Below, one piece after another: positions 9,401 to 17,817 of a stretch of 64,000 bases of DNA. The first letter of the stretch is position 1; every line of letters begins with the position of its first letter. The notes beneath the pieces are model-generated. The model saw nothing but the letters and a program-made list of their open reading frames with translations, ran no database searches and was not told the origin of the DNA. Both the position numbers and the translations under genes were made by a program. Source of the stretch: Setophaga petechia (lineage: Eukaryota; Chordata; Aves; Passeriformes; Parulidae). The DNA lies in contig JANCRA010000007.1 in assembly GCA_024362935.1 (NCBI GenBank), positions 8,930,503-8,994,502 on the forward strand. The letters run 5' to 3'.

Positions 9401-11292
9401 CAGCACAATTTTTAATGGGAGAACCTACAGAAAATTTAGAACATGATTGCCTTGAATTGGTTGACCTCCAAACAAAAATAAGAGAAGATTTAGAAGATCA
9501 GCCTCTAGTAACTGGAAGAATCTTATTTATAGATGGCTCTTCAAGAGTAGTAGATGGAAAAAGGGCTTCAGGTTATGCCATTGTAGATGGAGAAACATTA
9601 CAGATTAGTGAAAAAGGGAAACTATCCCCAGATTGGTCAGCCCAAAGTTGTGAAGTATATGCCCTGAAAAGGGGATTAGACTTACTGGAGGGGGACCGGG
9701 GAACCATTTATACGGACTCCAAATATGCATTTGGCATAGTACATACTTATGGGAAAATATGGGGAGAGCGTGGGTATTTAAGCTCAAAGGGAAAAAGCTT
9801 AGCCCATGAGAATCTGGTTAGATCTGTATTAGAAGCTCTGCAGAAACCTATAGAAATAGCAGTGGTCCATATAAAAGGGCACCAAAGAGGAGACAGTCTT
9901 GAAGTCAGAGGAAACCAACTGGCTGATCAGATAGCAAAAGAAGCAGCTTTAGAACCTGGAGATCCAGTAAAAATTTTTAAAGCAGGAACGCTACCTGAAG
10001 AAAGAGAAAGAGGAGAAGAACCCGTATATAGTGAAAAAGAATTACAGGCTATAAGAGATTTAAAATTAATCCAAGGGCAACGAGGAGAGTGGTTAACCTC
10101 AGATGGGCGGGTGTTTTTGAATGAAGCACTGGCTCGGACAGTGCTAACAGAACTACATAAACTAACTCACTGGGGAGTCCAAGGACTATGTGACCATTTC
10201 TTAAGAAATAACATATGCATAGGAGTATATAGCCTAGCCAAAGCAATTACAAGAGGGTGTGTCATTTGTCAAAAAGTAAACCAGAAAGTAATGAGAAAAG
10301 TAGCACCTGGAGGGAGGGAATTGGCTTTAAGACCTTTCCAAAGCATACAGATAGATTTTACTGAGATGCCCCCGGTGCAAGGATACAAATATCTCCTAGT
10401 TGTAGTAGATCATCTCACCCATTGGGTAGAAGCCTTCCCAACTAGAAAAGAAACAGCTCAAGTTGTAGCAAAAATAATCCTAGAGAACATTATTCCCAGA
10501 TATGGAATGGTGAACACTATAGACTCAGACCGAGGCCCACATTTTGTGTCCCGAACATTGCAAAATATAATTGAAGCATTAGGAATAAAATGGGAATTAC
10601 ATACTCCGTGGCACCCCCAGAGTTCTGGGAGAGTAGAGCGGATGAACAAAACTCTCAAAAATGTATTAACTAAATTGATAGAAGAAACAAAAATGAATTG
10701 GCTAAAATGCTTACCCCTAGCGCTTTTGCGCATCAGAACAAGACCTCGGTCTGACATAAGAATTTCACCTTATGAAATGATGTTTGGGCTGCCATTTCTG
10801 TTAACACCATATAGTACGGGAGACTATCTAGAAGGGGAAGAAGCTACAAGAAAGTATTTGGAGGTAATTGGAAGAACTCTGGAAGGACTGAGAAAAAAGG
10901 GATACCTCCCCCAAACTTCCCCTCTGGACACAAAGGTTCATAACATTAGCCCAGGAGATTGGGTTTTGATAAAATCATGGAATGCAGGATCATTAATGCC
11001 GAAATTTGAAGGCCCCTTTCAGGTACTCCTCATCACTAATTCGGCTGTGCGGACCAGGGAAAAAGGTTGGACTCACATTACGAGAATAAAAGGGCCAGTT
11101 TCACCCCCAGGTACGGGACCAGATACGACATCAGCTTCTCCCTCTGGCATTGGGCCAGACACCACACCACTCTCACCTCCGGGCACTGGACAAGAGTCAA
11201 CCACATCACAAGTGGATTTGCCTCAGTATACTGTAATAAAAGGACCAAAAGATTTAAAGTTGACTCTCAGGAGGAAGAGTCAAAAAGACTGA
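5701..11292 (+). CDS. gag-pro-pol: Gag-Pro-Pol polyprotein in a single open frame
   Basis: This 1,863-residue frame encodes matrix, a proline-rich linker, capsid, nucleocapsid, protease, reverse transcriptase, RNase H and integrase with no internal stop. I chose the ATG at 5701 because it gives Met-Gly-Gly-Cys, suiting N-terminal myristoylation. The frame opens only slightly upstream, without another ATG. In gammaretroviruses a suppressible stop separates gag from pol. Here the reading passes from nucleocapsid (to about residue 654) into protease (active-site DTG at 687-689) uninterrupted. All catalytic residues I looked for are present, so the enzymes look intact. A spliced env message would be made from the same transcript. 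The loss of a separate Gag product is expected to hinder normal particle assembly (family knowledge plus inference). Confidence 0.93.
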   Translation: MGGCNSKKTGKRLRNIPLGSPLGELLEKWDLTEDTKGLDKIKMIHYCVEVWPELEMQGGWPWCGTRDKWICQQLSNYLTARGDTDPEQLLYVDCWLKSAIEDKEIRIYKVQNKKDGNEGGEAEIGKRWDPLDYLPPAAPPPYNPLAQAPPMAGPVLPPAAIPLPPPQIPPSTPSATPQVTTPPAAFSTPSLTPPNNSFPPAIAVPLPPPSWDTNASLSGTPADLQKVQGNPDIPQTSDPLASEDGPYCGTRSKTSKAERLFPLREVPMGGAVGGVGFVNAPLTASEVRGFKKELGHLVEDPVGIANQVDQFLGPNIYTWGEMNSILNILFSSEEVQMIRAAGIRLWERDNRPGPQVQSGEQKLPLTDPNWNPNQEEGRKAMMEYRSLMIRGIKESVPKGTNTKLAFEGTQEKDETPAAWLNRLKRNFQLYSRIDPDTIEGQMLLKVQFVTNSWPDIRRKLEKIEEWQNRDINELLREALKVYLRRDEEKAKAKARIMVAIARECGGASNSIPRSKVVKESVRWVGPQPGGGKDGPLRQSGTREMERPQTPESEKRCSYCEEAGHIRRFCKKLSLDVAIAREQDNLERVLRGDDYGYQTREMERPQTSMSEERCYYCEEAGHVRRFCKKLSLDAAIAREQDNLERVLGGDDYGCQRLYTLGDPMQHLEEPLVNFEVGPLNEEFEFLVDTGADKSCLNKIPKGMEIGKKFCEVLGAEGKPFRASVIEDVKIIGNAREWEANFIYLPKLEKSLLGRDLQVHLGVGIVPREGRMVVQVMKLSQGDVAEINPEVWAEGGKRGSLDIPPITIKMQDDTSPIRVKQYPLSLEGKKGLAIVIEQLLQEGILEPCMSPHNTPILAVKKAEGKYRLVQDLREVNKRTIARHPVVPNPYSLLSRIPREHAWFTVIDLKDAFWACPLAIECRDWFAFEWEDPSTKRRQQLRWTRLPQGFTESPNLFGQALESLMEQFVPEEEVQILQYVDDLMVSGNGKEEVRKTSIKLLNFLGEKGLKVSQEKLQFVQSEVTYLGHIIGGGYKKLSPDRISGILALPAPKTKRDVRRLLGLFGYCKLWLDQYSQSVKFLYSKLVAPDPLIWTAEDDQQLENLKDKLSSAPVLSLPDPKKSFDLFVSAEGGIAYGVLTQEWGGCRKPVAYISKLLDPVARGWPVCIQAVAATAVLIEETQKLTLQGKIKVHTPHDLTAILRQRAQQWLTDARILKYEIILMNTQDLEFITSNALNPAQFLMGEPTENLEHDCLELVDLQTKIREDLEDQPLVTGRILFIDGSSRVVDGKRASGYAIVDGETLQISEKGKLSPDWSAQSCEVYALKRGLDLLEGDRGTIYTDSKYAFGIVHTYGKIWGERGYLSSKGKSLAHENLVRSVLEALQKPIEIAVVHIKGHQRGDSLEVRGNQLADQIAKEAALEPGDPVKIFKAGTLPEERERGEEPVYSEKELQAIRDLKLIQGQRGEWLTSDGRVFLNEALARTVLTELHKLTHWGVQGLCDHFLRNNICIGVYSLAKAITRGCVICQKVNQKVMRKVAPGGRELALRPFQSIQIDFTEMPPVQGYKYLLVVVDHLTHWVEAFPTRKETAQVVAKIILENIIPRYGMVNTIDSDRGPHFVSRTLQNIIEALGIKWELHTPWHPQSSGRVERMNKTLKNVLTKLIEETKMNWLKCLPLALLRIRTRPRSDIRISPYEMMFGLPFLLTPYSTGDYLEGEEATRKYLEVIGRTLEGLRKKGYLPQTSPLDTKVHNISPGDWVLIKSWNAGSLMPKFEGPFQVLLITNSAVRTREKGWTHITRIKGPVSPPGTGPDTTSASPSGIGPDTTPLSPPGTGQESTTSQVDLPQYTVIKGPKDLKLTLRRKSQKD
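6484..7320 (+). other. Gag capsid region
   Basis: Residues from about 262 to 540 make up capsid plus a charged tail. The start, Pro-Leu-Arg at 262-264, fits the usual capsid N-terminal proline that forms a beta-hairpin. The major homology region lies around residues 410-432, with Gln410, Glu414, Trp419 and downstream basic residues. A Lys/Glu/Arg-rich helical segment near residues 480-505 resembles the charged assembly helix found at the end of gammaretroviral capsids. No frame damage is seen. Confidence 0.8.
7321..7662 (+). repeat. tandem duplication of the nucleocapsid zinc-knuckle segment (2 x 171 bp)
   Basis: Copy 1 is 7321-7491 (residues 541-597) and copy 2 is 7492-7662 (598-654). Each encodes a CCHC knuckle of the C-x2-C-x4-H-x4-C type, at residues 556-569 and 613-626, followed by a helix-like acidic tail ending GDDYG. 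The copies differ at only a few positions. The duplication is in frame and complete, so this Gag has two knuckles where most gammaretroviruses have one. Zinc knuckles bind genomic RNA for packaging and chaperone reverse transcription. Confidence 0.93.
7663..8040 (+). other. pro: retroviral aspartic protease region
   Basis: Residues from about 655 to 780 hold the aspartic protease that cuts the polyprotein. The active-site triad Asp-Thr-Gly is at 687-689 (7759-7767) within the stretch FLVDTGADKS. A flap-like segment and a second hydrophobic strand with LLGRDL near residues 750-755 complete the usual fold. It follows nucleocapsid without a stop. Confidence 0.88.
8041..9480 (+). other. reverse transcriptase region
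   Basis: Residues from about 781 to 1260 contain the polymerase and connection domains. Visible motifs in order are LVQDLREVNKR, the first catalytic aspartate at 905 in VIDLKDAF, LPQGF at 943-947, and YVDD at 976-979 (8626-8637) supplying the other two catalytic aspartates. YLGH and the thumb follow. YVDD with Val in the second position is typical of gammaretroviral enzymes. Confidence 0.93.
9481..9990 (+). other. RNase H region
   Basis: Residues from about 1270 to 1430 hold the RNase H that degrades RNA in RNA:DNA hybrids. The four acidic residues are present: Asp1278 in FIDGS, Glu1318 in CEVYAL, Asp1339 in TDSKYAF and Asp1409 in NQLADQ. The active site therefore looks intact. Confidence 0.88.
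9991..11292 (+). other. integrase region with Pro-rich C-terminal repeats
   Basis: Residues from about 1431 to 1863 encode integrase. The zinc-binding part has His1486 and His1490 with Cys1520 and Cys1523. The catalytic core has Asp1552, Asp1610 and Glu1646, with 35 residues between the last two. A GPY/F-type module sits around residues 1766-1800 (KFEGPF at 1768-1773). The tail then carries three 12-residue Pro/Gly/Thr-rich repeats starting at 1801, 1813 and 1825. The 4-bp target duplication fits a gamma-type integrase. Confidence 0.9.
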
Positions 11293-11605
11293 ACGGTATG
11301 AGAAAATAATTGGTATTGGAGTTATAACATAGCTTAAGATGTTAAAAATGTTTCAAGACAGTTCTGTATGTAAAATAAGTTTGTGGAAGGTTTGAAATGG
11401 TAAATAAGCAATTCTAGTTTACCCGATTTAAAAACTCCTAGTTAATCCTCTGCAGAGCACTCCCCTAGGAGAAATCAAAATTAGCAGGGAACAGACCAAG
11501 AGGGACTTTGCCAGAGAAGCAGGTAAAAGGGACTCTAAAGAGCTCGGAAGCTTCTTCTCAGTGAGATTCCCCAAGAGGCAAGGCCGGGTGGGCAGGCTGT
11601 GCAAG
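11293..11605 (+). other. ERV spacer between pol and the env-like region, with a candidate splice acceptor
   Basis: No coding frame is evident. A pyrimidine tract followed by AG (CTTCTTCTCAG, ending at 11561) is a good candidate acceptor for the spliced env message, 45 nt before the first env-like ATG at 11606. In many gammaretroviruses env overlaps the end of pol. Here about 300 nt separate them. Confidence 0.5.
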
Positions 11606-12734
11606 ATGACCCATACCGGACTCTTGGGAAGGGTAGTAATAATGGCTCTGATTGCTGGTGGTGCTCTGGGGAGCCCAGGAGAGCCGTGCAGTGAGTGCTA
11701 CCAACCCCTTCATGAAGAGAAAGAAGTGAGCTGCTTGCATAGAGTCCACATCAGTCCTAGCCAGGTGGTGACCTCTCTCAATTGGTCTTTTATCAGAAAA
11801 ATAGAATAAATTGGATAACACAGAATACTGCCACTTTTAGGCAGTCACTCCTGGGAGAGGGCCCTGTAAGAGAAGCTTGGTTGTGCTTTGAATATGATGC
11901 TGCTGAAGCAAGCTCAGTAGATCTGGTAAGAAAAATAGTTTGTAACAGGTATTTAGCAGTAAAAAATTTGGGTACTCGGTGGATTCCAGGAAGTCTAAAT
12001 AAATTAGACTCTGTGGAGAAAAGAGACAAGTGTACCTACCATGAAGCACATGAAGCTCATAAGTGTACTGAAAAAAAGGTAAACCCCGTTAAGAAAATGA
12101 AAGAACTGTGTAAATACACATTTCAGGACAACTCTAAATACCTGGTTTTGACCTCTGACCTTACAGCATACACTGAATTGTCAATAGACTGGTCTAGCAG
12201 CTATGCCGCTAAAGAAACTGGATCAAGTTTAGGAGTTCCTATATACAACAATGTTAAAGAGCAAAGTTCAATAGAAATTGAAAAGATCCAGAATTGTAGG
12301 GGCCGGGTTCAAACCCCAGTACCTATGTTAAACAGAATTATCAGGCTCCAAGCAGTATTGGAGATTAAGAATGCAATTATTAGAAACATTTCAAAAGAGG
12401 TGAGAAGATTAACATGTGTAAACACTCAAAAACAAACTCCTACACCTGATTCCAGTTGGTGGGATAACCTAGGGATTTTCAAAAAGAGGTATGGGAAAAA
12501 GTAGACCTTTTCCATGTGAGTATACTTGTAATATTGCTCTGTTTACTATGTTTATTTTTGTGTTTTATTAAAATAGTAGTATTAGCTGTACAAACCAACC
12601 AGAAAAGGCCAAGGAAAGTCACAAAGTTAAATAACCATGATTACCAGAGTGCTCTGGAGATTTTTGATCAGTTCAAATTGCAAGTTGATGCGAGCTTTAA
12701 CTCGATCAAAGTAAAAGAGGGGGGTCTGTTATGA
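11606..12734 (+). pseudogene. env: reduced, frame-broken env-like region
   Basis: An ATG at 11606 opens a 67-codon frame with a hydrophobic, signal-peptide-like start and an N-W-S sequon, ending at 11809. A second open stretch in another frame runs to the stop at 12502-12504. It contains a WLC tripeptide (codons at 11878-11886) faintly recalling the surface-subunit CWLC motif, an N-I-S sequon and a heptad-like helix. A third frame (12516-12734) encodes a strong membrane span followed by a basic cytoplasmic tail. The pieces total about 375 codons, well short of a typical gammaretroviral Env of over 600. I see no clear furin site, fusion peptide or CX6CC motif. Env identity rests on position, signal-like start and membrane span, so it is tentative. 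Confidence 0.55.
12713..12724 (+). other. polypurine tract of the ERV
   Basis: AAAAGAGGGGGG lies two bases before the 3' LTR. It is the RNase H-resistant primer for plus-strand DNA. The third env-like frame reads through it and stops inside the LTR. Confidence 0.9.
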
Positions 12735-13368
12735 ACGGAGTTTTGTTTAGTGAAAAAAACTGAATTTTGTTAAAACCAGAGTTGCTGAGGCAGAGCTGCT
12801 AGCCAGAGTTACTTGTTATGTTAACTATAAGTCGTTAGAGTTGATAGTTCTCTTTGTATCACTTAACGACCTAGCCAGGGCAGGTAAAAGCCCTATTTTG
12901 TGTTACTGGGGAGGAGAAAAGAATTACCATATGTAGATTCTGAGAAACCCAAAGTACCATGGGACTTATTGAACTTATAAAAACCCCAAAACCAACGAGC
13001 CAAATATAAAATTGAAGAATTGGAATGATTCGTGGATGTGAGGAGTGGAGTGCTGAACCTGCAGAGATGTTAGGAGACCTCAGTGCCCCCTCGCCCTGAC
13101 TAAAAAGAAGCTGCCTGGGACTGGGACCTGGAGCTTGGACGCAGGGAAAAGCGAAGAAATACCGGGGTCCCGCCCTAGACGTCCCTGTGAGGAGTGGACC
13201 CCCAGCTCTGCCCCTTAGTGGACAAAGCTGCACCTCCTCCTCCTCTGAGCCACGCTGGGAAGACGACGGAGACGGCCGCCTCGTCGAACTTCCTAATCCT
13301 GAGCTGATCACTTTAATAAAGGCATTAAAAGGAGAAATAAAACTCCTGCCCTGTTGAGTTTTATTTCA
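12727..13368 (+). repeat. 3' LTR of the ERV (642 bp)
   Basis: This copy is the same length as 4123-4764 and shows no difference by eye. TATA-like boxes are at 12976-12982 and 13005-13011; AATAAA signals are at 13315-13320 and 13336-13341. It should end viral transcripts and could also start transcription into the right-hand flank. Confidence 0.95.
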
Positions 13369-13372
13369 GAAA
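13369..13372. repeat. right target-site duplication of the ERV (GAAA)
   Basis: GAAA directly follows the terminal CA of the 3' LTR and matches the left copy at 4119-4122. Confidence 0.9.
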
Positions 13373-13525
13373 TGTTTCCCTACATTTATAATGTTACCCC
13401 CCCTTCCCCTTAATCCCAGCTACAAAAATCTTTATTATAGGAAGGAGCAATTTAGTTTTGTTTATTCCAGAAGGACATCATGCCTGCTTCCCTGGGTACT
13501 GTGGTTCCCTGATCAGCCAGCCAGT

Positions 13526-13593
13526 TTGTTTCAGGGCTGTGTGATGAGGGATTTTTTCCTTGTTTCAGGGCTGTGTGATGAGGGATTTTTTCC
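13526..13593. repeat. 34-bp tandem duplication
   Basis: Two adjacent 34-bp copies start at 13526 and 13560. Each contains GGGCTGTGTGATGAGGG followed by a T-run. They appear identical, so the duplication looks recent. It lies about 160 bp beyond the ERV and has no coding frame of note. Confidence 0.9.
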
Positions 13594-16500
13594 AAGGAAA
13601 ATGTAAACACAAATCAGGCCAGAACATTTTTTTAATCTTAATTTGCCTTGCAAATAGTCATCTCCTCATCAGAGAACATGAAGAGCTTCAGCTAAAAAGA
13701 ATTTAATTGAACAGATTTTTAGGAACATGTAATATATACCATGAGAAAGACAAATTTCACAAAATGTTTTGTTTTGTCAGAAACTCATTTTTCCCTGACA
13801 AATGGATTTCAGGGGAAATTTTCCAGAAGGCCCTGCTCATTGGTCTGTGTGACTGCAGGAAAAATGAGAAGCCTGAACCAGGAGAAACAGAGACACAAAA
13901 AATTTTGTCAGAGAAGTTAATGTCTGATGGCAGCTGGCAAGGAGCATGGCTGGGATTCCTAGATCTCTTCTTTTCCAAGGAAAGCTCTCTCAGGCACTTA
14001 CTGTTCTACAACAGCCATGTCTGGTTTAGGCATTGCTGGGGTCCAGCACATTTCTACAGCCCGTTTTAACACTCACTCATAATTTTAACTGAAGGAGCAA
14101 GCAACACCTGTGATCTCAACTTTGGTTTCTAAGAAGCACAAACCACAGTCAGGAGTTAAGCTGGGTAATTGTTGAGGCAATTAATTTAACCTGTTCAAAA
14201 TCCCAAAAAAACCCAAACAAAAACCAACTTTCTGCAAATCCTTTTGACCAATCTTTGGCTCCTAAGTGAAGAAAGACATACCTTGATGTTTTAGAGTGGT
14301 TTTAAAAGCAGCTGTGTTTTGAGCCCTTTCATCCTGCATATCTGCTTACCAGTTAGTTTATTTAGCAAGAGGACACCTGCTTCTTGTTTTCATCCTGGGG
14401 GACTCCTGCAGCACTGCTGTGCCATTGGGAGCTAGACTCCAGTCTAGTTGATGAAATTAATCTAAAAAGAACAAGAGACCCCCTTGATGTAGCAGGCATG
14501 TGATCATAGATTTGGAGAATCCTCTTGATATCTGTTTGATCACATATGGGTTCTTTACACACTCTTAAAAAGTAAAAGCAGCAGCAGAGCTGCTCAAAGG
14601 AGAACCCCATAATGGCTCAGGCTTAATGAGATCTTATTTTCCTTATATAATGAAATCATCCCACCTCCTTTTATTTCCCCAGGAGCACTGGGGGGGTTGT
14701 AAGAGAGGTGGTTGTTGCCATGAAACACGGCTGTTTGCAAGGCAGATAACTCTCTGATGAAGGATTTAATTTTCTTGTATGTGGATGGGATGAAGCACAC
14801 TCCTGCATGGCTCAGAAAGGGCTCTGTGTGTCTGTGTAGGAGGCTGCCTCAGTCATGTTAAATTCATATTAGGTAGCACTTCCAGAAATGACTGGAAAGT
14901 AGAGCTGTTGTTGATGCAAAAGGTCACAGACATTAATAGCCTGCAGAACAATTCCAGGGTACAGAATTATTCACAGCTGCCAAAACACAAAGAAAAGAAT
15001 AAAAAGAACAAGGGAAAGAAAAGGTTTGAAACAATGGCATCTCTCTGTTATTACTGCTGTTACGCTTGGGGTTTTTTAAAAACATTCATCTTGGAGGGGA
15101 AGCGAGGCGTTAATTCTGAGCTGTTTTCTGCTTTTGTCTTTTAAACAGCAACAGGAAATGTGTCCTTTTTTGTGCTGCTTTTATTGCATTTAGAAGCTTT
15201 TGTGGAAATATGAACAGCAGTGAGTTCTGATGAAATGCATATTCTTCTGACTGAGAATGGCCTTTAAAGGGAATCCAGTCTTTTTTTTTTTTTTTTTCCA
15301 AGGGCTCCAGACCAAGACAGAAGAGGTAAAGGGTCAGAAAAGGGAAAGGATGGAAGGGAAGAGGAGGAAAGCGCTGAAAAGGAAGGGAGGTTGTTGAAGA
15401 TTCAGGCAAGAATATAGACTGTTCCTTAGGATTGAAAATATTTTGTTGCTCAAAGAAAATCAAATTCCTCTATATTTAAGGCTGGTTGTGTACTTGTGGG
15501 AGTGGCACTGCTCTTGAAAACCTTTACAGAAAAAAAGGAATGAAAAACACCAAGAATATCAAATGGCAAACTTGTGTTTACCAAACTTGCCCTCTCTTCC
15601 TCTCACCAAGACTCACAGCCCCCCTTATTTTCCTCACAACCCCTCACAGAAAGTTAGGGGTTCCAAGCAGAGGACAGAAAACAACAAACCATCTGTGTTT
15701 ATAGTCAGATACCTAGCTGGTGTGATTAGATAGCCCAGGCTGGTAGCCAGTGATTCTCTTCTCTGTCCACTGGCATTTATTATGCCAACAAAGTCACAGA
15801 TCAATCATGTTCACCCCTGCTGCTGACAGATCAGGTGTAGGCTTACAGCAAGTGAGGAATGGGCAGATTAGGAGCTAGCTCTATTGTTCTGATTACAAAT
15901 CACAAAGCCTTTGACCTGCTGAGTAAAACAGGAACAGACATCTTCTCTTTTTCCTTTCTGACTGAAAAATGGAATTACTGTGATATTTATAGCCACCCTT
16001 TCCCTTCCAGCATTGCCCTCCCCTTCAATGCAGATCAATAGTTCTGTCCTTTCCAGCAGATATTTTCAGAACTCCAGCAGTCTGCACTCACCCTGTGGAA
16101 GGAGAGAGCCCTGGTCCATATCTGCATCCTCTTCATCTGACAAGTGCACTCCCTGACTGGTTTTATCTGTTTCCTCCATTGTTCCTCCTACAAAGAAATC
16201 TTTGTAGGGCTGACTCAGGACACAGCCAATGGTCTGTAACACCTTTCCCTCCTACATTTGCTCCCAGCAGTGATTATTGCCTTGTGCTCTTTGGGGGATG
16301 GGGGTTCTCTTCATGCTCCTGGCAGAAAAGTGTCTAAAGGATGGGATTCATGGATGGTGGTTAGTGGGCACAGCTGCAGTGTGATGTGTATGGACCAAGT
16401 GCCCCTTCCTGGAGGTATTTGGGGTTGCATAAAACTCAGTAGGTAATGAAAAATGATTGTATTAATTTTATAATTTTTTTCCTATCCTTACACCATACCT

Positions 16501-16610
16501 TCCATATTTGAGTTGTCTGTGAACTGGCAGAGTGCAGTTTGTTGTTAATTATCTGCTCTATGGACACTTAACCAAGAACTATTCCTAGGGAATTGGAATT
16601 GGATACTGAC
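13594..16610. other. noncoding stretch
   Basis: No gene is supported; open frames are short and unlike known proteins. Contents are unique-looking AT-moderate sequence with a T-run at 15281-15297 and a small A/C-rich patch near 14202-14228. Confidence 0.65.
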
Positions 16611-16690
16611 AAAAACCAAAAAAAAACCCAACCCCCCCCCCCAAAAAGACCACCAAAAAAAAAACCAAACAAAACAAAAAAACAACCCCC
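16611..16690. repeat. A/C-rich low-complexity tract
   Basis: This stretch consists almost entirely of A and C, with an 11-C run at 16632-16642 and irregular AAAAC and CCAAA units. It resembles, on the other strand, the T/G tracts at 17723-17817 and 45366-45546. Confidence 0.85.
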
Positions 16691-17215
16691 TAAGCAACTC
16701 CTCCAAGCTAAAATAGTTAAAATAGATGTTACTATTGATAAAAAAATGCAGTGGTTTGTAACAGTTTAGCCAATGTTCCTGCTCTAAATATTGCCCAAGG
16801 GTGTACATTAGTTTGTCCAAACTATTGGCATGACACACAGGATCAAATAACTGTCACTCTGAAAGAAAAGAGGAAGGAGATGAAAATCCAGTCCAGGAAA
16901 TCCTTTTTCTTCTAAGGGAGAGAAAGTAGGAGTCTGCATTCCTGTTATGTGCCTGCTACTCTCCCTTCCTGCTCATTTTTTTTCCTTCTGGTCACTGGTG
17001 ACCAAACCAGGCAGGGAATCTGAGACAGGCTTGATGGGGAATATGATCCCATGTACAGGTGGTCAGTGTGCTTGCCTGACTCTGGTACCAGTTCATACCT
17101 TGCAAGGTGCTGAAGAAGGCTGGAGAATTTGTATTTAGCTCCTGTCCAAGGGCTGCTGTTTGCTGGAGCTTTGACTGCAGCTGTAGCTGTGGGTGTGTGT
17201 ATGGGATGTGCAGGG

Positions 17216-17218
<3 letters not shown>

Positions 17219-17255
<37 letters not shown>
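17219..17255. repeat. (GT)n microsatellite, about 18 units
   Basis: An uninterrupted GT run of 37 nt, preceded by an imperfect GT-rich lead-in from about 17190. It is long and pure enough to vary in length between individuals. Confidence 0.95.
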
Positions 17256-17256
<1 letters not shown>

Positions 17257-17479
17257 CAATCTCAGATGGAGATGGTGCTCACCTGAGGAGATAAGGAACG
17301 TTCAGGGATGGCAGCAAATCATGGCAGAGTTCAAAAAAACCTGTTATCTGTATCAGCCTTCTGCTTAACTTGATGTGGAGTACGTGGATAAAGATAACAA
17401 GGATCAAGCAATAGTCATCACTAGAGCAGTGGAGATTTCCCCACTGCTGGCACTTACATCTACTTATGCAAAAAGGTAT

Positions 17480-17650
17480 AGAAATATTCCTATAGTTATA
17501 TTAATATTATAATTTATATAATAATATAGATTGTTAGAATATAATAACCCATAATAATATAGATAATATATAGATAATGATATAATTAGATAGATAATTA
17601 TATCATTATATAATATGATATAGATAATTATATAGATAATATAATAATCT
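17480..17650. repeat. AT-rich low-complexity tract
   Basis: Almost entirely A and T with recurring TATAGATAAT-like units and local TA palindromes. No coding potential. Confidence 0.85.
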
Positions 17651-17722
17651 TTGAACAATAATTCAGCTGCCTCTGTAAGAGTTCAAAAAATGTTTTGTAA
17701 AATGAAGGGGGCTTTTGTCTGA

Positions 17723-17817
17723 GGTTGTTTTTGGTTTTTGTGGGGTGTTTTTTTTTTTTTTTTTTGGTTTTTTTTTATTTGGGTTTGTTTGTTTGGTTGG
17801 GTTTGGTTTTTTGTTGT
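17723..17817. repeat. T/G-rich low-complexity tract with T-run
   Basis: Irregular GGTTT, TTTG and GGGTTTG units around an 18-T run at 17748-17765. C and A are nearly absent on this strand. Confidence 0.85.

Larger units (their letters stand above)
4123..13368 (+). mobile_element. full-length gammaretrovirus-like endogenous retrovirus
   Basis: This is a 9,246-bp provirus with two 642-bp LTRs that look identical, a 4-bp target duplication, a Pro-type primer-binding site, a leader, a single gag-pro-pol frame, an env-like remnant and a polypurine tract. Gag carries a PPPY late motif and CCHC knuckles. Integrase has HHCC, D,D-35-E and a GPY/F-like module. These features place it with class I (gamma-like) ERVs. 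Identical LTRs mean few or no substitutions since integration, so it may be polymorphic in its host species (inference). The fused gag-pol, duplicated knuckle and broken env suggest it is not a complete infectious virus. Confidence 0.95.

Noticed and set aside
11067..11309. 80-residue frame overlapping the pol end, as an accessory gene
   Set aside because: It overlaps the repeated Pro-rich pol tail in another frame, and no splice or family support is seen.
12298..12320. tRNA B-box-like GGGTTCAAACCCC in the env region
   Set aside because: No A-box lies at the right distance upstream and no cloverleaf can be drawn. Likely coincidence.
17723..17817. T/G-rich tract as interstitial telomeric repeat
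   Set aside because: Units are irregular and lack consecutive TTAGGG.
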